64,000 nucleotides of DNA from Deinandra increscens subsp. villosa. Lineage: Eukaryota > Streptophyta > Magnoliopsida > Asterales > Asteraceae. The stretch lies in the NCBI GenBank assembly GCA_039602395.1, contig JBCNJP010000025.1:99004124-99068123 (forward strand), in the 5' to 3' direction. Of this stretch, positions 11,101-22,047 are shown in pieces. The notes under the pieces were generated by a model. That model was not told the DNA's origin, did not search any database, and saw only the letters and a program-made list of their open reading frames with translations. A program made the position numbers and the translations under genes. The number at the start of each line of letters is the position of its first letter. The first letter of the stretch is position 1.

Positions 11101-13180
11101 TATGTCCATCGCTTATTGACACAATCAAATCTTAATTCAGAGAGAAAAATAGAATATGGGTTCATAATACCACACACACACCCACAGGTTTATGTGTTCA
11201 ATTTTAAATTTGTATTTAGGTTTGATAATTTTTAATCTAAGGAAGCATTATTGATTGATCTTGGATAGGAGTTGGCCTATAGATATGAGTACGTCATTCT
11301 CAATTTGAGGAATTGGATAGTTCTCACGTCTTATAGTTTTTCATTATTAAAATTGTCGTAACCTGATGGCAATTCAGCGAGCAATTTTTTATTTTTCAGG
11401 TTAATTACATATTGGACACAGAGAAACCCGACATGATCACCAGAAAGAGTCATAATTTGGCAGTTTTAAACTATTATTGTTCATAATTTTCTATTCGAAC
11501 CTTTAGTTCTGTCCTTATATTACTTATTTCTGAAAGTTAGTAGGTGAAGAGGCCAAACACAGATAATATAATGACAAAGGAGCCTTTACGATTACTTTCA
11601 TTTTAAGATTACATATGTGTAAAGGATGTATATGTATAAAACATCATTTACTAACTGTTGTTGACATTCTGATTTTAGGATACTCACCAAATTTTATATA
11701 TGTCGTAAAAAAACAACTATAAGCATTTAACATTGTCATTGCATTTATGTTTTAAAACTGATTATGTTCTTATTATGGTTTTAAGTTTTAAAGTTAGTTT
11801 ATAGTTTATAATCTCTTTGTTCACTACATATAAGGAGATTAAAGAATGTATATGTATATATGCCATCTTCCACTAGCTTATGTACACATTCTGACTTTTA
11901 GGACGGTTACCAAATTTTACATCTCTATTACATTCATTTTTTGGGTTAAATGTAATGATTGTAGATATGTAAATGAAGTTCAAATTTTACAGTAATCAAA
12001 CATAATTTAAATCAGAATCTTAAACAGGAGGATGCTTAATTCATGTATATATGGTCTATATGACGGTATTATGTAAGAAACTTTGTGTAAAGATGTTCAC
12101 ACAATGTGAAATGTGTAATTTTTGTTTGCCAATTTTACTTTGGAGTTTGATGTAATAGTGTTTGGTCTAATGTTTTGTTATATACTTTTTGGATCGGCAA
12201 TGCGTTTGATGCATTATGACTCTTACTGTACATCATATATGATTAATGAAATTCACAACACGCTGCATCGCGCATGCACAAATTTACATCTTTGCGTTAT
12301 AGATTTTTGGATGCATACTTTGCGTTTCATTTCTCAGGTCCACCTCATCTTCTTGACCTCTAGCTGCTTACTATTCTTTTTCTAACTTTTTTTCCATTTG
12401 GGGCTTCTCTATCCAATGCCAATGCAGTATGATATATAGCATGTTTACATATTACATAGTATGTAATATGTAATTATTATTGTTATTACTAACGGTATGA
12501 TATACAATTCTCTATTGTGGTATGGATAATCCTATATTTTATAGGGTATATACTTTGTTGAACATGTTATTAATAATAACAATTTGCTAACGTACGTCTT
12601 CTTGCTATCAGAATTGCATACCATTCCAAGTCATTTGGTTTTTGAAAACCGTGTTTTTGCTCTTAAATTAAACACATGCTACATCTTAAATTAAAATATT
12701 ATTATGAATATAAAGTATTATAAGCATTATATTAAAGAATTAAAGTATATGCAATAAAATGTATATTATTTTAATAAAATATAATATATACGCAATAAAA
12801 ATATTATCTTGAATAAAATATTAACTTTGATACTAAAATTTAGTATTTGGATAATTACTACCATTAATATAAAAAAATATATTTAAATAATTACTTATTG
12901 CATAATTAATTATCAAAAGTTTAAACTAAATAAACCATAATATGGAAATTTAGTATTTGAATAATTACATATTAAAATTTTGAGTTAATTTAAAATTTTA
13001 TGGTGATGACAAGTGTGTTTTTTTACTAATTAAAGTATGACAATTTTTTTTTATTTATTATATAGTATAAAAAATATAGATATAGATATATATCTTTTTT
13101 CTTTTATATATTCCTCCATCATACACACAAACATATATATAGAGATATACATATTTATATAAATTAATGACTCTTCATAG
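8150..13180. other. Long AT-rich intergenic region without a recognisable gene
   Basis: Five kilobases with only short uninformative ORFs (for example 10814-11119 and 12122-12385, neither with a known motif). A SINE-like stretch lies near 9710-9820. At 10373-10488 a UTR-like stretch ends in a plausible splice donor (AATAAG then GTAACT), but no downstream coding exon could be joined. 12620-13180 is extremely AT-rich. Confidence 0.4.
9708..9825 (+). repeat. tRNA-derived SINE-like sequence
   Basis: Contains GGCCCTAGCTCAGTGGTAGA, which resembles the 5' half and A box of a tRNA, and then degenerates into a T-rich tail near 9805. The B box is weak. It is read as an old SINE, not as a functional tRNA gene. 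Confidence 0.35.
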
Positions 13181-13209
13181 TTTCAATGGCTAGGTGCTTC
13201 TTTTATGCG

Positions 13210-13370
13210 TCTCTACCTTTGGGGCTAATTTGGTTTGGTTGCTTTCACTATATAAAAGCTGTCTCAGATTTCGATTTAAATTTCTATATTTATTTTGAGG
13301 CTAATTTGGTTTTTTCACTATATATAACAATATAACCTGTCTCAGATTTCGATTTAAATGTATATATCTA
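13210..13370. repeat. Imperfect tandem duplication, about 75-bp unit
   Basis: Two units share GGCTAATTTGGTT, TTCACTATATA and GTCTCAGATTTCGATTTAAA (about 13221-13285 and 13297-13365). No coding content. Confidence 0.6.
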
Positions 13371-13419
13371 ATTTGCTTATTAGAAATTGTCGTACTCTAT
13401 TTGTGAATATTTTGTCAAC

Positions 13420-13767
13420 AAAGTGCTAAAATAGATATATACATTTAAATCGAAACAAAGATATAGCGGAGAATAGAAGATCTCTTTTCCAAAGCATCTT
13501 GTATACGACATGTTGGTGTATAGTATTTGACAAGCCAGGAATGATGCAGTTTTTAAAGATAAAGTCCCGGTGGTTAATCAAGTTATTTGTAATATTAAGA
13601 CGTGGTGTCGTTTGTGGTGTAATAATAGGAGTAGGAAATCGATTGATTGGCAAATGCTTTGTATGATGTAAGGTGCTCCGGTGGGTCGGGTTAGCGTCTT
13701 GCTATGCCTGTTTCCCCCCTTGTTTTCTTTTGAATAAATTTGTCGTTCAAAAAAAAAAGTGCTAAAA
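13420..13767 (+). mobile_element. 5'-truncated L1-type LINE (13432-13755) with 12-bp TSD
   Basis: The plus-strand frame ending at the stop 13669-13671 encodes QARNDAVFKDKVPVVNQV and RKSIDWQMLCMM, typical of the extreme C-terminus of plant L1-clade reverse transcriptases. A TGA (13528-13530) stands where a Trp codon is usual before QARND. It is followed by a short 3' UTR and a poly(A) of about 10. The 12-bp duplication AAAGTGCTAAAA flanks it (13420-13431, 13756-13767). This is a dead copy. Confidence 0.8.
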
Positions 13768-15430
13768 AAGTACTAACTATGAATATAGAATTAGGTTAAA
13801 TAATAAATATTTTAAATCTAATAAGTTTAAAGAATTCTAAGCTTGGCAAGTATCTTTTTATTATTTTAAAAAATGAGTATTTTAGTTGTTGTGTCTTACG
13901 TTCAGATTATTATGAATTATATTTAAAATTATTTTGTAATATGTAATCATCATTGTCTTTTATTGTTTTTTATGTATTAGATAAATTTATTATTATTTTA
14001 TTGTTGTGCTTTACATATTAGAACTACACAATAATGTTATTTTATAATTATGTTGTTCAAAATTAACAATTTTTTTAAAACACAATGATCAACAGAAATA
14101 CATAATTAGTGACGGAGAAAAATACATAGTGACGAGCAAAATAACGCACAAAACCTAAAAAATAAAACAAATTTATATAGCAACACTGTACTCGTTTTAA
14201 AAATAAAAAATACTTGTTTTTATGGTGTAATTCTCTTTAAAAGAATCATGTAGTATATCAAAATCATAAATGTTTGAAAAAACAGGGGAAACTTAATAAT
14301 AGTTCTTCATTATTTTTTTCTTCACCAGTTTAATCTCAATAATTTATTAGATCTTAGTAACAAATCTACTGGTCACCAGTTACTTCTTAGCCTTTTCAAA
14401 TTAAATATTTTTTTTAGAATAACTTAACCTTATTATCTATATGTATAAATTTGAACATAGGTTGTATTAAATGTGATTATTTTATTGATGTCGGGTACAA
14501 AATAGAATATAATAACGGTAAAAGAATCAAAATGGAATATAATAGTGGTGATGAACATAGATATAATTTAATTTGTTATTATAAAATAAACTAATATTTA
14601 ATTTGTTATTATTGTATAAGAAAAACTAAAAATATAAAATAATATATGAAAATCATGGTACCATAGAGACGAGTAATGGTTTTTTGGTTTTCTTTTTCCC
14701 AATTGATACAATGATAATTCTTTTGTGTGTTTGTTGGTGGTGTAACAAATAAGTTTTTTATTTGAAACGTTTTGGTCATTACACATTTCTTATTCCCGTC
14801 TTCTAAATGTAGAGTTATAACAATTCAATTGTTTTGTGTACCTGTGTTATCCACGCGACAACACACGCTTAACAAAATCTAGTAGATATATATTTGTTAA
14901 TTTTTATATGTAATATTTTCTTTTTTTTACTTGTGTTAGTAACAATGATACTTTTCTTTGATTTAGTGATAGGTAAACTTAATTTCTTTTTGTAAGACTA
15001 GATATATGAAGTCATATATCATCTTAAATAAATAAAAGATATTATTAGAAAATAAATTAATATTCTACTAGTAGGGTACTCATGTAATGTGACGAAAAAC
15101 ACAACACATGCATTAACACACACTTGCAAAGAGTTTTAATAATTAATTGGTGAAGTATATATAGATTTAAAGGTTTAATGAAAGTTTATTATATAAAATA
15201 AAATAATTTTCAAATTTTAATTAAATATTATTGAATAATTACTTTTCCAAAATAAGTTTTGTCATTAATTGGATATTTAGTTAAGAATTTTTATTTAGTA
15301 ACATAAATAAGAAAATTTTGTCTTCTAATTATTAAATAAATGACAAGTTTGTTCTATCAAAATATAATATAATATCCCAAATAGAAATTGTCAACTACAT
15401 TAAACTATTAAATTGTTATCAATAACACGG
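13768..15430. other. AT-rich intergenic region
   Basis: No gene recognised. A possible Helitron 3' end lies near 14840-14882 (see findings). Otherwise only short AT-rich ORFs. Confidence 0.4.
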
Positions 15431-15435
15431 TTACA

Positions 15436-15690
15436 ACTCAACATGAAGTACAAGGGAGGCGGGCAACAAGCTGCGCCGCCAGCCCTTTCTGAATAGCAAA
15501 GCCTAACCGAGTGAAAGCCACATTCAAACCACTATGAACCGCCACGTTCCCATGCATAACCTTCTGGACCCTGCTTAAAGTTTCCACAGCTTCCGGGGCA
15601 AGGTAACCGAAGGTATCAAACGCGAAAGGCACAAACACATGTTGATTCGCCAGACACGCCTCCTCATGTTTGCGCACCTTCCCTGCATAT
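15436..15690 (-). pseudogene. RTE-type LINE, 3'-terminal fragment
   Basis: The minus strand encodes HEEACLANQHVFVPFAFDTF, then LAPEAVETLSRVQKVMHGN and AIQKGLAAQLVARLPC. This is the C-terminal end of plant RTE-clade reverse transcriptase polyproteins. About 80 codons are left and everything upstream is missing. A second, longer copy lies at 49084-50830. Confidence 0.75.
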
Positions 15691-15725
15691 ATGCTAAGAT
15701 AACGGATTCTCGTTTTCATGATGCC

Positions 15726-16450
15726 TCGACATATCTAGTCTTATTCTCAAATTCCTTTGATGTACGGTATGACTTATCAAAGAAATATATATGGTTGTAC
15801 ATGGCACAAATGTTTGGTAGGAAAAGAAACTATATTTCAACGTAATTAATATATTAATTATCCTCTTAATTTTATACGATAGCAAGATAGTAATGTACAT
15901 ATCTATATATGTACGTGCCATGCATGTGTATAGAGATCATGGTTTTTTTCGGGAACCCTAGAAAAAGAACTGTGGGAAATCGGTTCAAATGGAATTCGAT
16001 TGAACTCATTTCAACAACGTTGAAAACGTATCTTCGAACCCTATAAAATAAATTTCCCTGAAGCTAGACCCTAAGCTAAACCCTAAATGGACCTATGTAA
16101 AGTTTGATGAGACGGTTTCGATCAGCTGAAATAAGTTCAGTCAGACTTTAGACTTTGTTTGAGTCGGTTCTTCGTATTTCCTTATTTTTTAGTGTTTCCT
16201 TTTATACTTCCGCCTATTGTATATTACTATTTATATTTTCCGAATGAGTGAATAGTAACTACTGCCCAGTGTATATTTTACTATGTATATTTTCGTTGAT
16301 CAAACTTTACTATACAAAAAAACATATAATTGTATCAATCAATTCGGTAATACCTACAATATATAAATATAAGAAGTAGAAAGAAAAACATAATGTGAAG
16401 AAAAAACCACTGAAACCTTCTTTCACTCAAATGTAGGAAGAAGAGACTCT
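15726..16450. other. Intergenic sequence, nothing recognised
   Basis: Short ORFs only; no repeats with clear ends and no recognisable motif. Confidence 0.35.
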
Positions 16451-16452
16451 AA

Positions 16453-17031
16453 GGGGTTGTTTGATAGTTGCTGACTGGGTAAGAGTAGACTGAGTTCGAG
16501 CTGATTGAATAAGAGGTTGACTGAGTAAGAAATTTTTACTAAAACTTAGTTGTTTGATAGTTGCTGACTGAGTAAGAGCTAACTGGAAAATTATACAAAA
16601 TAATTTTTGTTGCGCGTGTTAAAAAATAAATAAAACACATTTTTATGATAACCTTTTAAAATTAAAATGTTTTTGTAAATTTAAAAATAAAAGAACAATG
16701 AAAATAGTATTTTCAAGTTATTAAATATATAAAATTAATAGTTCTCGAAGCAGCTGTATAAATAACGTGAAAAAAAAACAAACACAATACATAAATAATA
16801 TATATGAGAGGCATGGTCCCTTTGAACAAATCGGTCAGAGTTAAAAATGAATCTCATTTAAAAGTCCCTATGATTAAAGACTCGGTCAGAGAGTTAAATA
16901 CGAGGGACTCGGTCAGGATGGAGGGACTCGGTCAGAGCTATACTTCAACGATATCAAACGAGCGGACCACTTACCGGGTCAGTGGTCAGCTCTTACTGGA
17001 CCCGGTAAGAGGTTATCAAACAACCCCTAAG
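16453..17031. mobile_element. hAT-like foldback/MITE with GGGGTTGTTTGATA ends
   Basis: The left end AAGGGGTTGTTTGATAGTTG mirrors the right end TTATCAAACAACCCCTAAG. Both sub-ends carry GGTAAGAG-type repeats, and the right half has several GACTCGGTCAG copies. The GTTTG-type terminus is common in plant hAT MITEs. No clean 8-bp duplication was found. The ORF across 16804-17082 is an artefact of these repeats. Confidence 0.6.
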
Positions 17032-17542
17032 TCTTTTGAGGTTTACAAAATTGTTAAAACTAAAAGAATTATGGAAAATTAATTCTTAAGTTGTCGGGGT
17101 ATTCTATTGGGAAAATTGATATATATTTCATTAGAAAAATAGTTTTACCTTCAAATTAAACTCTCTAAAAATAGAAAGTTTATTTTATATTAGGCTAAAG
17201 TAATGGCATTATTCATCATTGAAGTTGGTGGCCCAATGCATTGGCTCTTGATTCACCATTCGAAGATGTCCTAGGTTCAAACATATATAACGTATATATA
17301 GATAGTTTAGAACTAAAGATAAGTTGTGAATTGAAAAAAGTAATACTATTCATTTATTTATTACTCCCAAACAAAACAAAAGAAGAACACATACGAAACT
17401 TATATATCATCATCATATGCCTCATATATTACACGAAGACATGTAATGCCTTGCTCTAGCTAGCTACTAGCTATATATATATATATATATCTCGATGCAG
17501 GCAGGCCGGTGAAACTTGCTTATTACGATGGCTTATAACTAA

Positions 17543-17851
17543 CTAGAGCCATATAGCGTTAGCCTCAATGAGCAACGGCTTCAACTGGCTTCGCATATTG
17601 AGGCTCATCACCTCGTTAGAACCACCAACCAGCTTCTTCCCGATGTAAACAACCGGCACACTTGGACTGCAACCCAACCCTAGTAACTCCCTCTCCACGA
17701 GTTCCCCATTCGAAATTTCATCGAGCTCATATACAGTCGGGTTAGCCCCAAAGTTTCTTATGAGCGATTTGATGGAATGACTTAGTGAACAAGATGATTT
17801 GCTGAAGATCACCAGTGGGTTATCTGCTACCAGCCTTTTCACCTTGCTCAT
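17543..17851 (-). CDS. CC-type glutaredoxin paralogue with CSLS active site
   Basis: Intronless 102-aa protein aligned without gaps to the glutaredoxin at 7772-8080. It keeps VIFSKSSC, YELDEI, LGCSPSVPVVYIG with the cis-proline, LVGGSNE and the C-terminus AIWL, close to the ROXY-type ALWL end. The active site reads CSLS: the second Cys that gives the CC-type class its name is Ser, while the N-terminal catalytic Cys (about residue 21) is kept. It should still be able to form a mixed disulphide with glutathione in a monothiol manner. No frameshift or stop, so it is probably functional. A (TA)n run lies 3' of the gene at about 17471-17490. Confidence 0.94.
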   Translation of the reverse strand: MSKVKRLVADNPLVIFSKSSCSLSHSIKSLIRNFGANPTVYELDEISNGELVERELLGLGCSPSVPVVYIGKKLVGGSNEVMSLNMRSQLKPLLIEANAIWL

Positions 17852-20160
17852 AATTGCTAGCTAGCTAATGTATATATATAATTAATTAGCTAGGGTTTTG
17901 TTTAATATATACTAGCTTCTGGAGTTCTTAATTTGGACCCTTTTGTATGGTATATATATACATGTTTAGAGAAAGGTGGACTTTAAAGATACGATACCAA
18001 TTGTTTGAAAACAAGTAAAGGTGTAATATTCAGGTGGTGCATGAATTCTACGTGGTGGATCGTCTAAGTACTTATGGCATATATTAAGCGATAGATATAT
18101 GTGCGATTTAGACTTTTAGTCGATCATAGAATATTAATTTGATTTGTTGAATAATTGCAAAGTGAAGTATCTACGATCAAGTAGGTTTTGTACAAACACT
18201 TGGCTGAAATTCTCCAATGGTACGTTGCTTCTTTAAATTTTTATTTTTTTTACCTTTTCTAGCTGGTTCTTTTGTGTTTATTATTATTTTTTTCTTAATT
18301 GGTTTAATTTTCTTTTTTACCGCGACAAGGAAATGCTAAGCCTTATCGTTGCCCGGCACCCATGAATTTTTTTGGGGTTGTAGTATATATTTGACTTTTA
18401 TAAACCGAACCTCATGAAATTTTTAGATTAATTGAACCTAAACTTCTAAAATAAATCTAGTTTTAAAAAATTGAATTTCATAATTTAAACTTATTACAAG
18501 TAAATTTATCACATAACTAATTTATATCTTTTGAATAATTGAACCCAACACTACTAAATTTTTTTAACCCAATTACCCAAAATCTCAAACCCAATACTCA
18601 TTACCCAATTAATTTAAAAAAATACCTAAATCTAATATCTAATTATAATTAAACTACCCAAATCTCAAATTCAAACATACGCTATACGATTGATACGGAA
18701 CTCGAAAGATGATCACATCTGTTTGGCGATTTCACAAGCAACCGGTTCGGTGATGAGCGTTCACATTTCTACTTTCATAAATTCACAGTGAGTCATTGTC
18801 ACTCTTCGTCTCTTTCTTCCTAAGTCTCTTTGAATCTTTGTTTTGGACAATTAAATTATGTTAGGTTTTTTTTATTAGGTTTTGTAATTTGTATTTCGAT
18901 TATTGGATACCGGATTATGTTAGGTTTTGTAATTTGTATTTGTAAAATTCATATAGAAATTTTGAGATTAGTGTACTATATCAATTATATATTTTTATGT
19001 GATTTGTGAAATACATATTAGTTTAGGTTTTACAGACTGGATGCGCGCACCCGCACTACAGCCTCTTTTGCAGCTACCCCACGCATTTCATTTCTGCACC
19101 CCGCGAGCATGTTACATAGACCCGCTCATTGTTTCCGCACACCAACACTAATGTCCAAGCAGGTCACCTAGACCTGCGCATCATGTTTGCGCGCCAACAC
19201 ATAGACGTACACTTTACCAGTGGCATTGTGGCAAGTGCATCTCTGAGCCAACAAGCACTCGAACATCCCCGTAGATAGGTCACACACACATGATTTGATC
19301 CGCACAACACATTTGGGAGTTGAACAATAAAAAAGGAAGCTCTCAAGCGGCTCACCATCATAGTGCCACATTACGCTTATCACCCACGCCATGCGGGCAC
19401 GTATGGGAGTGCGAGTTTCATCCCTTAACCAATATGATATAAGTTTCCACGCTTAAAGTTTTCCTCTAAAATTTGCAGCTTTGTTAGCTTTAAACCCTCA
19501 ATTTTGAGAATCGATATCTGATTCATTTTAACTTGACTTTGGACTTGGTTTAATGCATTGGAAAGCCCTCACAACGTACAACATAAACCAAGAAAGTACA
19601 ACTATATTAACCTTAGTTACATATAGTTATTTGTGTCTAAAGCTACAAAAACTCATTTTCGCAACTTAATGAAAAAACCATTTTCTTCAAAAATTTCTAA
19701 CATAATTCATGTACCATAAGCATTGAGTGTACATAAATGATATTAAACTTTTAAACCTGACATAAAACAATTCAAATGGGTCGTATTATGATATTTCACA
19801 ATAACCGATCTCATAACCATATATTTTGATGAAAACCCAAAGGAAAATCACCACATGCATTTAAAGGGCTGGCGGCATAGATTGTTGTCCGTCTTCCTGA
19901 CATAACGACTTGATGTCATGTGTATTTTCCTTTTCGGATTGTAAGTTTCTTTGGATGGTTTAATAAAATGAAATGAATAAAATAATGCTTAGATTTTATA
20001 AAGAGTTTTTCTATTTAAATAACTTGATTATTTATCAACACTGGTTTCCATAAAATTCGTTAATTGCAATTCTTCTAGAAAGTGAACTCGTTGTAACTCT
20101 TCTAGAAAGTGAACTCTTGTTGCTTCTTCTTGCTTGGCCGACGCCCAAAACACAAAGATA
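17852..20160. other. Intergenic region, no gene recognised
   Basis: AT-rich, with a GC-richer patch at 19030-19400 whose ORFs carry no known motif. No clear element ends. Confidence 0.35.
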
Positions 20161-20420
20161 CCCAATTTTGACTAAATTTCTGATTTCTCCCTATTGACCT
20201 CTTACGAATTGAGTTTTACCATATGGCAAAACTAGCCCCCCAGGTCTCAAATCTCTCATTTAGGAATTCTAAGATAACTGTCCAATTTTGACTAAATTTC
20301 TGATTTCTCCCTATTGACCTCTTTCGAATTGAGTTTCACCATATTGCAAAACTAGCCCCCCCCCCCCCCCCCCCCCCCTCTCAAATCTCTCATCTAGGAT
20401 TTCTAAGATAACTATCCAAG
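20161..20420. repeat. Tandem duplication with a C23 homopolymer in one copy
   Basis: Two units of about 120-140 bp both contain CCAATTTTGACTAAATTTCT, CCTATTGACCTCTT and TCTCAAATCTCTCAT. Unit 1 has CCCCCC followed by AGG; unit 2 has an uninterrupted run of 23 C at 20356-20378. Just upstream, CTTCTAGAAAGTGAACTC is also repeated (20074-20115). Confidence 0.8.
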
Positions 20421-22047
20421 CGTTTAGAATTAGACACTATATTGTATTCAATTTCGAGGCAAAATTTGGTAGAGAAAATATTAGTTTAGTTTCTAGAATT
20501 CTAGGAGTGAAATTCGATAATTGAGAAAGTTATGTAATTTATGAGCTGATTTTATGATGTAAATATTAATCATACTTAATTGTGAATTAAAAATAAAGAT
20601 CCAGGAAGAAAACAAAGTTTGCATTGTATATGAAAATGCATATTTGAGTAACTATTTTTAATTAATATTTTAAGACTATATGAATTGGATGCTTTAATGA
20701 TAATTATTTGATTTGAAAATCACATCTCAAAGAACTTATTACCGGAATAAAGTGTTAATATTTGCAATATCTAGAAGAATATAGTAATTTTCCAAGTTCA
20801 TCATTAGTTGATAATCAATCATAAGTATTATTAATAATAAAAAAATATGGCACTAATGAAGTTTAAACTTATTCTTTCTTTTGGCACGCCATTTTTTTTA
20901 TAACTTGAAATTTTTGTTCGTGATGCAGTAGAAAAGACATTAAAGGACTTCTAGTCCAATGGTGTCTATGATGTTGTTTGGTGTCTCTCCCATCTAAAGT
21001 TTGAGAGTTTAAATCTTACACTTTTAGCTATATTTAAAAGGTAGATATCGTTAAAAAAAAGCAGTCAAAAAGACATATGGTAACAAAGTAAAAATTTAAG
21101 TACTCCCTAATGTTATGTGCCCCTTCGCAAATTCTATTCGGTCTAGTATTCGTCTATTTGAGAGTGTGCAACAAAAAGGAAGATGCTTCAAAAGTTTACC
21201 TCGTGATCGTATGGTGCATTTGAAAAGCTCGAAACAATATATGTTTATCTATGTTGAGCCAGATACGATAAAAACATACACCAAACAAACTAATTTTTAT
21301 TATCAAAATGATAAATAAAAAAAATACCCTAAGATCTTATTTATACTAAAATAAACATTGCTCAATAAGTCACCCCATCCTACTCAAACTCAAATCCTTA
21401 TTTTCTAGATATTCGAATAACTAGATAAAATTATAAAATAATTAAACTAACGACAAATAGATAACATACTAATAAAAATTAACCCTTTACAAGAGAACTC
21501 AACCAAATATATTAAAAACAACACAGGAGAAAAATGAAAAGTTTGATTTTTCTTGAGCATAGATTTTTAAAGATGAATTAGTCACGAGTTGTAATTTATG
21601 AAATTTACTTCTCTAATCTTCTAATCATAACTCAAACGAGCCAACTAAAATTCTCAATTCTGACTTGTGAGGAGTTACTAATACCAGGAGGGTTTTACTG
21701 TACTAAACTAAACCCAAGGGGCCTAAAGTGAAAACATCCAGTTTCTGTGTCTTACCTCTTTATGCGTTCATCCTTGATCTTGACATTTTGTCACCAATTT
21801 CTGGATCAACGCAGCGCTTCCTCCGTCATTATCGACGTATTATTCATACACCAAAAAAGCCCAAAAATTGAAGCAGAAACTTCAAATATATAGTCTCTCG
21901 GTGCATTGGCTGTTCTTATTGAAAACCTGTTTCAATTTTGAAAAATTCAGTAACCAAAGTCAGTACAAAAACACTAGAGTTTCCCCCTTTCGTTTCCACG
22001 AGAATTTTCAGGAATTCGGTTTATTGTTTGGGGGAGAATAACTGAAA
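20421..22047. other. Intergenic region and 5' flank of the ILK5-like kinase
   Basis: A SINE-like stretch near 20940-21060 (AGTCCAATGGTGTC, poly-A tail) is possible. The last ~250 bp should contain the kinase promoter and 5' UTR. No gene recognised. Confidence 0.35.

Noticed and set aside
10814..11119. 101-codon ORF
   Set aside because: AT-rich, low complexity, no recognisable motif.
16804..17082. 92-codon ORF
   Set aside because: Runs through GACTCGGTCAG repeats of a foldback element.
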